64,000 nt of DNA from assembly GCF_002179965.1 (NCBI RefSeq), contig NZ_NGUQ01000018.1, positions 62,001 through 126,000 on the forward strand. The letters run 5' to 3'. The position numbers were made by a program, and so were the translations under genes. The notes beneath the pieces are model-generated. The model did not search any database, had not been told where the DNA came from, and worked only from the letters and a program-made list of their open reading frames with translations. Origin of the DNA: Pandoraea sp. PE-S2T-3. GTDB lineage: Bacteria; Pseudomonadota; Gammaproteobacteria; Burkholderiales; Burkholderiaceae. Shown here piece by piece: positions 37,689 to 47,386 of this stretch (positions within the stretch are counted from its first letter, which is position 1; each line of letters opens with the position of its first letter).

Positions 37689-39215
<1,527 letters not shown>

Positions 39216-39336
39216 TTACCATTGCCCGCCCGGTTCACGCCCTTTCCGCTCCCGGCGGGCCTGACCGGGTCGCTACGCGATGCCCCGGGCAGCACGTTAT
39301 ACTCTGCGGCGCTATTGCGATTTATCAAGGATTCAC

Positions 39337-39945
39337 ATGAAGTTGATCGGTGCCCTCGCCAGCCCTTACGTTCGAAAAGTCCGCATCGTGCTTGCGGAAA
39401 AGAAGCTCGATTACAAGTTTGAGCTAGAGAACGTGTGGGCCGACGACACCCGCATCCAGCAGTCCAACCCGCTGGCCAAGGTGCCATGTCTGGTGATGGA
39501 AGACGGGGAAGCCGTCTTCGATTCGCGGGTGATTTGCGAGTATCTCGACACGCTTTCGCCGGTGGGCAAGCTCATTCCCCCTTCGGGCCGCGAACGCGCC
39601 GAGGTGCGGGTGTGGGAAGCGCTTGCCGACGGGGTGACCGACGCCGCCGTGCAGATTCGTGTCGAAATGAAGTTCCACGATGAGGCCACACGCTCACAAG
39701 CGCTCATCGACCGTCAGCGCAGCAAGATCGACGAGGCGCTGCGCGCCATGTCGCAGGGGCTCGATGACCGCCAATGGTGCGCGAGCAACCGCCTGACACT
39801 GGCCGATGTGGCCCTCGTCTGCGCGCTCGGCTTCCTCGACTTCCGCTTTCCGGAAATCGAATGGCGCCGCGACCACCCCAATCTCGAACGCCATTTCGAG
39901 CGCATGTCGGCACGCCCGTCGGTCGCCGACACGGCACCGGCGTAA
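39337..39945 (+). CDS. Glutathione S-transferase family protein
   Basis: The 203-residue protein has a thioredoxin-like N-terminal domain (MKLIGALASPYVRKVRIVLA) with the GST cis-Pro region NPLAKVPCLVMEDG and DSRVICEYLD. A helical C-terminal domain (RLTLADVALVCALGFLDFR) follows. The family conjugates glutathione to electrophiles; the substrate is unknown. It is the last core gene before the type III island. Confidence 0.9.
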   Translation: MKLIGALASPYVRKVRIVLAEKKLDYKFELENVWADDTRIQQSNPLAKVPCLVMEDGEAVFDSRVICEYLDTLSPVGKLIPPSGRERAEVRVWEALADGVTDAAVQIRVEMKFHDEATRSQALIDRQRSKIDEALRAMSQGLDDRQWCASNRLTLADVALVCALGFLDFRFPEIEWRRDHPNLERHFERMSARPSVADTAPA

Positions 39946-40043
39946 GTCCCCATCCAAGGTCATCCACGGCTATGCGCGACGCTGGCCGTGGCTGCGCGCA
40001 TGACCGGTGGTAACTCGCCATGACTAACCGGGCCTAACCTTGC

Positions 40044-40949
40044 CTAACCGTGACTTGGCGGCCGCCGCTTGGCCGGTACGGCGACGGCCGGTGCGTCGCG
40101 GCCTTGCAAGGCCGCACCACCGTCTGGCGCGTCCGACGGACTACGCGTAATCAACGCGCCAAGCCCCCTCAGCAGTTGCCACGCCCGGGAATTCTCCGGC
40201 GGGGCCGCCGCAACACCGACTTTGCGCGCGCTCACCGGTGCCCGCTCTGCGGCGGTCACCGGCACGCGGGCTGCCACCAGCCGCGAATAGCCGGCCATCA
40301 CTTTTCGAACGTAACCCTGCGTTTCCGGGTATGGCGGAATTTTTCGCCCATACCGCAGCACCGCGCCCTCCCCCGCGTTGTACGCCGCCAGCGCCAGCGA
40401 CAAATCGCCGTCGAAGCGCGTGAGCAGCCATTGCAGGTACGTGGCGCCCGCTCGCAGGTTCTCGGCGGGATCTTCCAGACGACGAAAGCCGAAGCGGGCC
40501 CCCGTCTGCGGCCGCACCTGCATCAGACCGATGGCGCCTTTGCGCGACACGGCCAGCGCGTCATATCCCGACTCCACGTTCACGATGGCATGCAGCAACG
40601 CGGCATCGAGCGACAGGTCGTTCGCCGTCGTCTGCACCAGCGCGTCGAACGGCAGGCTTGGCGACGGGGCGTCCTCAATTTCGTCGTCTTGATCGCCTGA
40701 CGCGTCAACGCCCGACGCCTCAGCCTCATGGGCAGACGCGCTTGCGGCGACAGGCACGGCACGCCGTACCGGCACCTCGATGCCCGCTTCGGCCATGCGC
40801 GGATGCGAGGGCAGCGTCAGGCGGTCCTGCGCGGACTGCACCCCCAACGGCACGTGGATGAGCCCCACTGCCAGCACGACGCCGGGTACCCAGACCGGAT
40901 ACGTCATCCGTACCCGCCAGCGCCACACGTCAATCGTCGATCGCGTCAC
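40044..40949 (-). CDS. Type III-associated lytic transglycosylase
   Basis: The 301-residue protein has an N-terminal membrane or signal segment (YPVWVPGVVLAVGLIHVPLG), an acidic linker, and an SLT domain with catalytic Glu in IVNVESGYDALAVSRKGAIG, then LAAYNAGEGAV. Such enzymes open the peptidoglycan for secretion machines, as IpgF and EtgA do. The GTG start at 40949 overlaps the sctU stop (GTGA), so it is translationally coupled. The C-terminal tail of about 70 residues is Ala/Arg-rich. Confidence 0.85.
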   Translation of the reverse strand: MTRSTIDVWRWRVRMTYPVWVPGVVLAVGLIHVPLGVQSAQDRLTLPSHPRMAEAGIEVPVRRAVPVAASASAHEAEASGVDASGDQDDEIEDAPSPSLPFDALVQTTANDLSLDAALLHAIVNVESGYDALAVSRKGAIGLMQVRPQTGARFGFRRLEDPAENLRAGATYLQWLLTRFDGDLSLALAAYNAGEGAVLRYGRKIPPYPETQGYVRKVMAGYSRLVAARVPVTAAERAPVSARKVGVAAAPPENSRAWQLLRGLGALITRSPSDAPDGGAALQGRDAPAVAVPAKRRPPSHG

Positions 40950-42028
40950 GACGCCTCTCCTTCGCCCGGCTTGACGCCCCCATTCACCTCATAGGGCAAA
41001 TCGAGCGCAAGTCGCAGAATCGCTGCCACGACGTCGAAAAGATCCGACGGAATCGGGGCATCGATAGCAACCTCTGCCATCAGCCGTCGCGCCACCGGAA
41101 TGTGTTCGACCACCGGCACGCCTTCGCGCTCGGCTAACGCGACGATCGTGCGTGCGCGAGCGGCACGCCCCTTCTCGATCACACAGGGCACCGGCGTTTC
41201 TCCGGCCACATAACGCAGGCACACGGCCAGCCGCGTGGGGTTTCGCACCACCACCGTCGAGCGCTTTACATTGCTGGCAAGACTGCCGCTCTCGATCGTT
41301 TCCCGGTGAATTTCGCGGCGTTTGTGCTTGATCTCCGGATTGCCGTCGACCTCTTTGAATTCACGCTTGATCTCGTCATGCGACATCATCAGTTGCTTGT
41401 GAAGGTTGTATTTCTGATAGGCGAAATCGAGCGCACCGAACACCACGTACGCGATGATGAGCACCGACATCAGCCAGAACAGCAGGCGCGCCGTCAGCGT
41501 GAGGCCGCAGTCCGCGCCACATTGCGGCAGCACGGCGAGCGACGGCGTGTACTGCCGGATCAGATAGAAAAACACCGTGCCGAGTACGCCGACCTTGAGT
41601 AACGACTTCGCAAACTCGAAGAGCGACTGCATCGAGAACAGTTGCTTGGCTTTGGCAATGGGATCGATGCGCTCGAATTTGGGCGTGATCGCGTCCGGTG
41701 CCACCAGCACGCCGATTTGCAACACCATGACGAGCCATGTGGTCACGATCAGCACCACGGCCAGCCCGCCGCAAAATCGCACGAGCAGCAGTAGCGACGG
41801 CACCAGCAAACCACGCACCGCTTCGCCGACGGGATCGCCCAGCACGAGCAACATCCGCTGCACGAGCCCCACACAGGCGCCGTACAACTCAGGCCCTTCG
41901 AAGACCAGCCAGGCGAGCACCACGCCGAGTTGCGCGCAAACCGCAAGGTCGGCGCTCTTCGCGACGCGCCCCTTCTTGCGCTCGTCCTGAATCTTCTTGG
42001 GGGTGGGCGGCTGATTCTTTTCGCTCAT
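40946..42028 (-). CDS. sctU: Type III export apparatus switch protein SctU
   Basis: The 360-residue YscU/SsaU/FlhB-family protein controls substrate switching. It starts MSEKNQPPTPKKIQDERKKG, a hallmark N-terminus, and has four membrane segments and a cytoplasmic domain. The normal autocleavage motif NPTH reads NPTR here (residues 263-266, codon CGG for Arg). Asn and Pro, between which cleavage occurs, are kept. A C-terminal extension is Gly/Glu-rich. It is the last sct gene of its operon, followed by the transglycosylase. Confidence 0.96.
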   Translation of the reverse strand: MSEKNQPPTPKKIQDERKKGRVAKSADLAVCAQLGVVLAWLVFEGPELYGACVGLVQRMLLVLGDPVGEAVRGLLVPSLLLLVRFCGGLAVVLIVTTWLVMVLQIGVLVAPDAITPKFERIDPIAKAKQLFSMQSLFEFAKSLLKVGVLGTVFFYLIRQYTPSLAVLPQCGADCGLTLTARLLFWLMSVLIIAYVVFGALDFAYQKYNLHKQLMMSHDEIKREFKEVDGNPEIKHKRREIHRETIESGSLASNVKRSTVVVRNPTRLAVCLRYVAGETPVPCVIEKGRAARARTIVALAEREGVPVVEHIPVARRLMAEVAIDAPIPSDLFDVVAAILRLALDLPYEVNGGVKPGEGEAS

Positions 42029-42034
42029 GGACGT

Positions 42035-42916
42035 TCAGCCATTCCCCAAGGCAGTCACCACCCACGCCTGAAATATCTCGGGCAGCCGATACCAATAGCC
42101 CAACGGCACGGCAATGGCGAACGGCAGACTGGCCAGCGTGACGAGCAGCGCCATCGCACTCTTGACCGGCATGGCAAGGAAAAACACGTTGAGTTGCTGT
42201 GCGGCGCGATTGATGAAGCCCATCGCCATGTCGACCAGCACCATCACCACCATGGCGGGCAACGCCACCGCGACGCACATCGTCTGCATGGCCTGCCAGA
42301 GCGTGAGCAACCACGGCAGGCCCTGCGCCTGCCAACGCCATGACGTGCCGGGCGGCAACACGGCGTACGAGTCGTACAACGCCGCGAGCACCGAATGCGC
42401 TGCCGGCGTCACGAAGAACAGCACGCACAGCATTTGGGTGAGCGCGATGCCGAAGATCGACGACTGGGCCCCCATGAGCGGATTGAGCACGCTCGCCATC
42501 GACGCACCGCGAATCGTGTCGATCACGTAGCCGGTCATGTCGACCGCCCAGAAGGGCAGCGCGGCCGCAAAGCCGAGCAAGAGCCCGACGCTCAATTCCC
42601 CGAGGATCAACATCGCCCACGAGCCCCACTGCGGCGCGATGTCGAGGCCCACATGCACTAACGGCACGACGGGCAGCGCCAACGCCAGCACGAGCGCGTT
42701 GCGGAGCATGCCGGCGCCGAGCATGCCTTGCGAGAACACCGGCAGCAGCATCGCCACGCCAAGCGGGCGCAGCGCCGCCACGCCCCACGCGAGCAGCCAG
42801 CCGGACAGGTCGCCCCAGAGCCGCATGAACAACGCATCGCCAGGTGCCGCCCCAAGTGCCTGTCCGATCGGTGACCCGAGTGCCGGGCCCAATATCGATG
42901 CGAGGGCGCCGGTCAT
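42035..42916 (-). CDS. sctT: Type III export apparatus protein SctT
   Basis: The 293-residue FliR/YscT/SsaT-family membrane protein of the export gate has about seven hydrophobic segments. The family-like block VDMTGYVIDTIRGASMASVLNPLMG is recognisable by its parts VDMTGYVIDTIRGAS and SVLNP. The start overlaps the sctS stop by four bases. Confidence 0.93.
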   Translation of the reverse strand: MTGALASILGPALGSPIGQALGAAPGDALFMRLWGDLSGWLLAWGVAALRPLGVAMLLPVFSQGMLGAGMLRNALVLALALPVVPLVHVGLDIAPQWGSWAMLILGELSVGLLLGFAAALPFWAVDMTGYVIDTIRGASMASVLNPLMGAQSSIFGIALTQMLCVLFFVTPAAHSVLAALYDSYAVLPPGTSWRWQAQGLPWLLTLWQAMQTMCVAVALPAMVVMVLVDMAMGFINRAAQQLNVFFLAMPVKSAMALLVTLASLPFAIAVPLGYWYRLPEIFQAWVVTALGNG

Positions 42917-43179
42917 TGCATTCGGCTGATCTGTTCGAATGCGCTGCCCGCGTAATTGAGCAGCACATTCCCCATCCAGCCATAGGTCGCCACCAGCGTG
43001 ACCGACACCGCAAGGAGCTTGATCAGGAACTGCACGGTCTGGTCCTGCACCTGCGTGAGCGCCTGCACCAGCGACACGAACACCCCGACGGCCGATGCCA
43101 CGATGACCGTGGGCAGCGACAGCAGCAGCGTGAGCCAGAGCATTTCGCTCGTGAATTTGACGACGATCGCTTCACTCAT
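42913..43179 (-). CDS. sctS: Type III export apparatus protein SctS
   Basis: The 88-residue FliQ/YscS/SsaS-family protein has two membrane segments (LWLTLLLSLPTVIVASAVGV and FLIKLLAVSVTLVATYGWMG). The connecting QALTQVQDQT matches the family loop. It lies between sctR and sctT. Confidence 0.94.
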   Translation of the reverse strand: MSEAIVVKFTSEMLWLTLLLSLPTVIVASAVGVFVSLVQALTQVQDQTVQFLIKLLAVSVTLVATYGWMGNVLLNYAGSAFEQISRMQ

Positions 43180-43199
43180 GCCAAATCACCCATACCGAA

Positions 43200-43850
43200 T
43201 CACGCGTACGACAGCAGCAACTGGCGAACCAACTGCTCCCACCCGTTCATCATCACGAACACCAGCAGCTTGAACGGCAGCGCAATGGTCATGGGCGAGA
43301 CCATCATCATCCCCATCGCCAGCAAGATGTTCGAGATCACCAGATCGATGACGACAAACGGCAGGTAGAGCAGCAGCCCGATCTTGAAGGCTTCGGCAAG
43401 CTGGCTCAGCGTGAACGCCGGCATCAGCACGAGCAAAGAATCGGGACCGATGCGGGCACGGTGCTTTTCAGGCCACGTATCGCTCGCAATTCCGGCGAAG
43501 AAGTCGCGCTGGCGTGGGTCGGTATGCCGCGTGAGAAAGGCGCGGTACGGCACCAGAATGCTGGCGTCGGCATCGGCCACCGCACTGGGCGAGGACAGCG
43601 CCACAGGACGTTTCGCGAGATTGGCTTCGATGTCGAAAACGACTGGCGCCATGATGAAACAAGTCAGCACGAGCGAAAGACCATAGATGGCGATGTTGGG
43701 AGGAATTTGTTGCGTGCCGAGCGCATTGCGCAGCAAGGCGAACACGACGGCCAACTTCAGAAACGCCGTCCCGAGGACGACCAGCAGCGGCAGGATCGAC
43801 AGCAGCGAGAGCAACACCACGAGCTGCACCGGGTGGTCGAGCAGGGACAT
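43200..43850 (-). CDS. sctR: Type III export apparatus protein SctR
   Basis: The 216-residue FliP/YscR/SsaR-family membrane protein has the blocks LLRNALGTQQIPPNIAIYGL, LLVLMPAFTLSQLAEAFKIG and LAMGMMMVSPMTIALPFKLL. ATG 43850 has GGAG upstream. A 132-base gap separates it from sctQ, the largest in this operon; it might hold an extra promoter. Confidence 0.96.
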   Translation of the reverse strand: MSLLDHPVQLVVLLSLLSILPLLVVLGTAFLKLAVVFALLRNALGTQQIPPNIAIYGLSLVLTCFIMAPVVFDIEANLAKRPVALSSPSAVADADASILVPYRAFLTRHTDPRQRDFFAGIASDTWPEKHRARIGPDSLLVLMPAFTLSQLAEAFKIGLLLYLPFVVIDLVISNILLAMGMMMVSPMTIALPFKLLVFVMMNGWEQLVRQLLLSYA

Positions 43851-43982
43851 ACGGACTCCGTTGAATACCCGAGGCCGGCACGCGTGTGCGGCGTGGAAGT
43901 GCGGCAGCGTGCGAGCGCCTGACGATGCGGCGCGGCGTGTTCCGCAGACGATGCACGGGATGCCACGACAAGTGGCGCGATC

Positions 43983-45074
43983 TTAGGGGGTCTGCGGGTG
44001 CACGCCCATCAGGTCGCCACCCGAATTGGCGCGACTTTGGGTGCTGACGTGCGAGGTGTCGCCGTTCTCGCGTTCACCTTCAAGGCAAACCGCAAGTTGG
44101 TCATTTTCAAAACGAAGCAAGCGTGCCATCGCCCACGCGGCACCGTCGCGCCAGAGCGTGACGCGGCTCATGTGGAGCGCCGGTTCGGCGGGTGAGTGGA
44201 TCGCGCCCGCTGCCGGTAATTCTCCGGTTCGCCAAGCGTTGAGCACTGGCACCGGGAACGGCTTCGCGCACAGCGTCGCGAAGATACGCACAAGCGACAG
44301 CGCGTCCGGCGTCACGTCCCCCCGATTCACGTTCACCGGCGTCAGTCGAAACACATCCGCCCCGCTCGCAGGCGCGGCAGGGTGTCCGGTAAGGTCTCCG
44401 CGAAATGACAACGCGAAATCACCGTCGATGACCCAATGCGCCCCCTTCGTCACGTCGGCCGACTTGCTGAGCATCACCGCATCGCCGGCGCGCAACGCGT
44501 CGCATTGTGCACGCGAAATATCGGCCCATCCCGCCACCAGAAGACACTCGCGGTGCGGCAGCCCGGCGGGATCGATCGGCTCGGAAGCCATCTCGGCCCG
44601 TTCGCAACGCTCGCGAAGCCATGACGCCGCGCCGCCCATCCATGCCAGCGCCAGCCGCCTGCCGTCGCGTTGCAATACGACGCCGATACGCCACGCGGCA
44701 TCTGCGGTCCCTGACGCGAGTCGTATCGCCTGCGGCCAAGCATCGCCACCATGGTCAACGTCATTGGAAGCCAGTGTCAGCGATGCGGCAATGTCGTGCC
44801 ACGCTTGCGGCAGCGCCTCGAACGAGGGTACCGGCAGCCACGGCGCCAGCCAATCACGCCACTGCTGTTCATCGCACCAGAAGCGCACCTCCCCGACCGT
44901 GCCTTCGTCTACGCGCGCCGTCACAATCAGCCCCTCGCCACTCACGCGCAACCAACCGGCCTGCACCTGCAAGTCGCCTTGCGCAAAGTGGACACTGCCG
45001 CCACCGCCCAACATGTCGCCGAATATCTCGTCAGCGATGCCCCCGCCCATCGCGACGCCGGCATCAGGGTGCAT
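43983..45074 (-). CDS. sctQ: Type III cytoplasmic ring protein SctQ
   Basis: This 363-residue protein of the SsaQ/YscQ/SpaO group forms the cytoplasmic sorting pods. The sequence is weakly conserved. A first SPOA-like block is CLLVAGWADISRAQCDALRAGD. A C-terminal block, VTLWRDGAAWAMARLLRFEN, fits the second SPOA domain. Position between sctP and sctR supports the call. It overlaps sctP by 11 bases. Relatives make a short form from an internal start; I could not identify a convincing one here. Confidence 0.78.
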   Translation of the reverse strand: MHPDAGVAMGGGIADEIFGDMLGGGGSVHFAQGDLQVQAGWLRVSGEGLIVTARVDEGTVGEVRFWCDEQQWRDWLAPWLPVPSFEALPQAWHDIAASLTLASNDVDHGGDAWPQAIRLASGTADAAWRIGVVLQRDGRRLALAWMGGAASWLRERCERAEMASEPIDPAGLPHRECLLVAGWADISRAQCDALRAGDAVMLSKSADVTKGAHWVIDGDFALSFRGDLTGHPAAPASGADVFRLTPVNVNRGDVTPDALSLVRIFATLCAKPFPVPVLNAWRTGELPAAGAIHSPAEPALHMSRVTLWRDGAAWAMARLLRFENDQLAVCLEGERENGDTSHVSTQSRANSGGDLMGVHPQTP

Positions 45075-45513
45075 AGCGTGCCTCGACTTCCACCGTCACC
45101 GGCAATCCGAGCCGACATGTCATCGCCCGGGCGAGACGGCCACGCTGCGTCAACAATCGGCGGTACAACGTGAGACGCGGCGACAGCAGACTGAGGGTGA
45201 CGCCGTGTAACCCGCGTCTGGCCTCGACGACCATCTCATCGAGCACGCCACCGTGCACGCAGATCCGCAATGCGCTCCCACCATCCCACGCCTGCTCCTG
45301 CCGTGCATGCCAGACGCGTAGCCAGCGCAACACGTCGGCTGGCCCGGTGACGCGCGGCGCCGGCGCATTCAGTGTGAATTCCCGTTCATCGTCGTCATCC
45401 ATTTGCCGACGTGTCGCGCTTCCTTTGCTCGCCGTACGATGCGACACCAGCGAACCGGCCCCCAGACTGGCGAATGCCTCTGCTGACATGCCATTGCGAC
45501 GTATCGTGCTCAT
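45064..45513 (-). CDS. sctP: SctP-like needle-length/switch protein (putative)
   Basis: The 149-residue protein sits where SsaP/YscP/SpaN lies, between sctO and sctQ. SsaP is similarly short. The C-terminal half (VVEARRGLHGVTLSLLSPR onward) looks like the conserved C-terminal domain of the family, and the N-terminal half is Ser/Arg-rich and disordered. The ATG at 45513 follows an AAGGAC site. Assignment is mainly by position and general features. Confidence 0.6.
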   Translation of the reverse strand: MSTIRRNGMSAEAFASLGAGSLVSHRTASKGSATRRQMDDDDEREFTLNAPAPRVTGPADVLRWLRVWHARQEQAWDGGSALRICVHGGVLDEMVVEARRGLHGVTLSLLSPRLTLYRRLLTQRGRLARAMTCRLGLPVTVEVEARYAP

Positions 45514-45613
45514 CGTGAAGTCCTTTTGGTTGCATTGTGGTTGCGAACAAAAATCGATTGATTCTCATCCGCGGCGCGAAATCCTCTACGTCTCTTACAT
45601 CTGTTGATGTCTG

Positions 45614-46024
45614 CTACGGCCGCAACGACGCACGCCATTCGCGCAGCTTCTCCTGCTTGCGTGCATTGGTCTGCAATAGCGCCCGTTGCTCCTGCAAGGC
45701 CGCTCGTGCCTGCGCGCTGGCGGCGATTGCAGCGTCCTGTGCAGACAACGCGCCGACCAGCGCCGAGCGCTCGGTCTCCACGGCATGACTCGCCTCGGAA
45801 AGCGTGCGTTGGCGGTACACACCACCGCGTGTGAGTGCTTCGCGCCAGCGCTGTCGTTGAACCTCACACGCGTGTCGCCGTTGCGTCTCGGCCGCCTCGG
45901 CCTCGTTGAGCGCCTGCGTTGCCCGCGTCACGGCGACACGCAGGCTGACCTCTCGCCGCCGGGCAATCGACGCCAATGCGTCTATCTGGGCGATCGCGTT
46001 CAGGTCGTGAGACGCGCGAGCCAT
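45614..46024 (-). CDS. sctO: Type III stalk protein SctO
   Basis: The 136-residue protein is nearly all coiled coil (LNEAEAAETQRRHACEVQRQ, AQARAALQEQRALLQTNARK), as expected for the FliJ/YscO/SsaO stalk that links the ATPase to the export gate. It overlaps the sctN end by 25 bases and precedes sctP by 100 bases. Sequence identity in this family is always low, so the call rests on shape and place. Confidence 0.78.
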   Translation of the reverse strand: MARASHDLNAIAQIDALASIARRREVSLRVAVTRATQALNEAEAAETQRRHACEVQRQRWREALTRGGVYRQRTLSEASHAVETERSALVGALSAQDAAIAASAQARAALQEQRALLQTNARKQEKLREWRASLRP

Positions 46025-47385
46025 GCCTGTGTCTCATCAAATGGCGCGATTTCGCCATACGGCTGACACAGGAATTCGCGGATATCGGGAGCGCGTGAGA
46101 GCGCGTCATCTGTCTCGGGGTCTTCCCCCGGTTGATATTCGCCAACGCGCACGAGCAGTTCGACCTCGGACGCCAGTGCCATGGCGCGGCGCACTCGCGC
46201 GGCGGCAGCGACGTGCTGCGTGTCGGTCACATGGCTCATCACGCGAGACAGACTTGCCGCGATATCGATCGCCGGATAGTGGTTTTCTTGCGCGAGACGG
46301 CGGGAGAGCACGATGTGGCCATCGAGGATCGAGCGAACCTCATCGGCGAGCGGCTCGTCGAGGTTGTCGCCTTCGACCAGCACCGTGTAGAACGCCGTGA
46401 TGCTGCCGTGCGCTGCCGTACCGGCGCGTTCGAGCAAGCGCGGCAGGCGCGCATAAAAGCTCGGCGGCAGACCACTGGTCGCGCCCAGCGGTTCGCCCGC
46501 CGCCATGCCGATATCCCGCACAGCGCGCCCGAAGCGCGTGAGCGAGTCCATGAGCAGCAGCACGTTCTTGCCCTGGTCGCGGAACGCCTCGGCAATCGCC
46601 GTGGCTGTGTAGGCCGCCTTCATGCGCTCCAACGCCGGGCGATCGGAGGTTGCCACCACGCAGACAGTGCGTGCTCTGGCGGCAGGGGGCAACGCATGTT
46701 CGAGAAATTCGCGAACCTCCCGGCCACGCTCACCAATCAGCGCCAGCACAATCACGTCCGCATCCGCCCCTTGGCACATCATGGAAAGCAGCGTGCTCTT
46801 GCCACCGCCCGCGGCGGCGAAGATGCCGATTCGCTGTCCTCGCCCGCAGGTCAACAAGCCGTCGATGGCGCGAATGCCGAGCGGCAACGGTGTACTGACC
46901 AACGCACGGGTCATCGCGGGCGGCGGCGCAGCGTCAAGGGGTCGCCAGACCGTCCCGGACCGCGCGATGCCGTGCGAGTCATCGAACGCACTCCCCGACG
47001 TCACATCGGCATCCAGCCGTCGCCCAAGACCATCGAGCACAAGCCCGCCCATGTGCTCGTCCACGGCGACGCGCGACGGCGTGCCGAGCGCATACACCAG
47101 CGCGCCACTGGCGACGCCGCGCGGTTCCGCATAGGGAGAAAGCCAGACATGCGGCCCTTCGACGGCAATCACTTCCGCATCGATGACGGGCGACACGATG
47201 CGGCACTGCTCGCCAAGCGATGCGCCGGGTAATCGTGCACGCAGCGCATTCGGCGTGACCTTGTCGATGCGTCCATGAGGGATGTCTCGCCCGGGCGCGG
47301 CACGCCATTCGACGCAGGCCTTTCGGCGTGCGCTGAGCGAGCGCCGCAAGGCGTTGGCGACACGAATGGCGTCGGGCTGGCGCAT
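46000..47385 (-). CDS. sctN: Type III secretion ATPase SctN
   Basis: The 461-residue hexameric ATPase of the FliI/YscN/SsaN family strips chaperones and unfolds substrates. Walker A is AAAGGGKSTLL (residues 190-200), ALIGERGREVREFLEH follows, and KNVLLLMDSLTRFGRA is the Walker B region. The first 30 residues are Arg-rich. It starts one base beyond the sctV stop and overlaps sctO at its end. Confidence 0.97.
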   Translation of the reverse strand: MRQPDAIRVANALRRSLSARRKACVEWRAAPGRDIPHGRIDKVTPNALRARLPGASLGEQCRIVSPVIDAEVIAVEGPHVWLSPYAEPRGVASGALVYALGTPSRVAVDEHMGGLVLDGLGRRLDADVTSGSAFDDSHGIARSGTVWRPLDAAPPPAMTRALVSTPLPLGIRAIDGLLTCGRGQRIGIFAAAGGGKSTLLSMMCQGADADVIVLALIGERGREVREFLEHALPPAARARTVCVVATSDRPALERMKAAYTATAIAEAFRDQGKNVLLLMDSLTRFGRAVRDIGMAAGEPLGATSGLPPSFYARLPRLLERAGTAAHGSITAFYTVLVEGDNLDEPLADEVRSILDGHIVLSRRLAQENHYPAIDIAASLSRVMSHVTDTQHVAAAARVRRAMALASEVELLVRVGEYQPGEDPETDDALSRAPDIREFLCQPYGEIAPFDETQAWLARLTT

Positions 47386-47386
47386 G

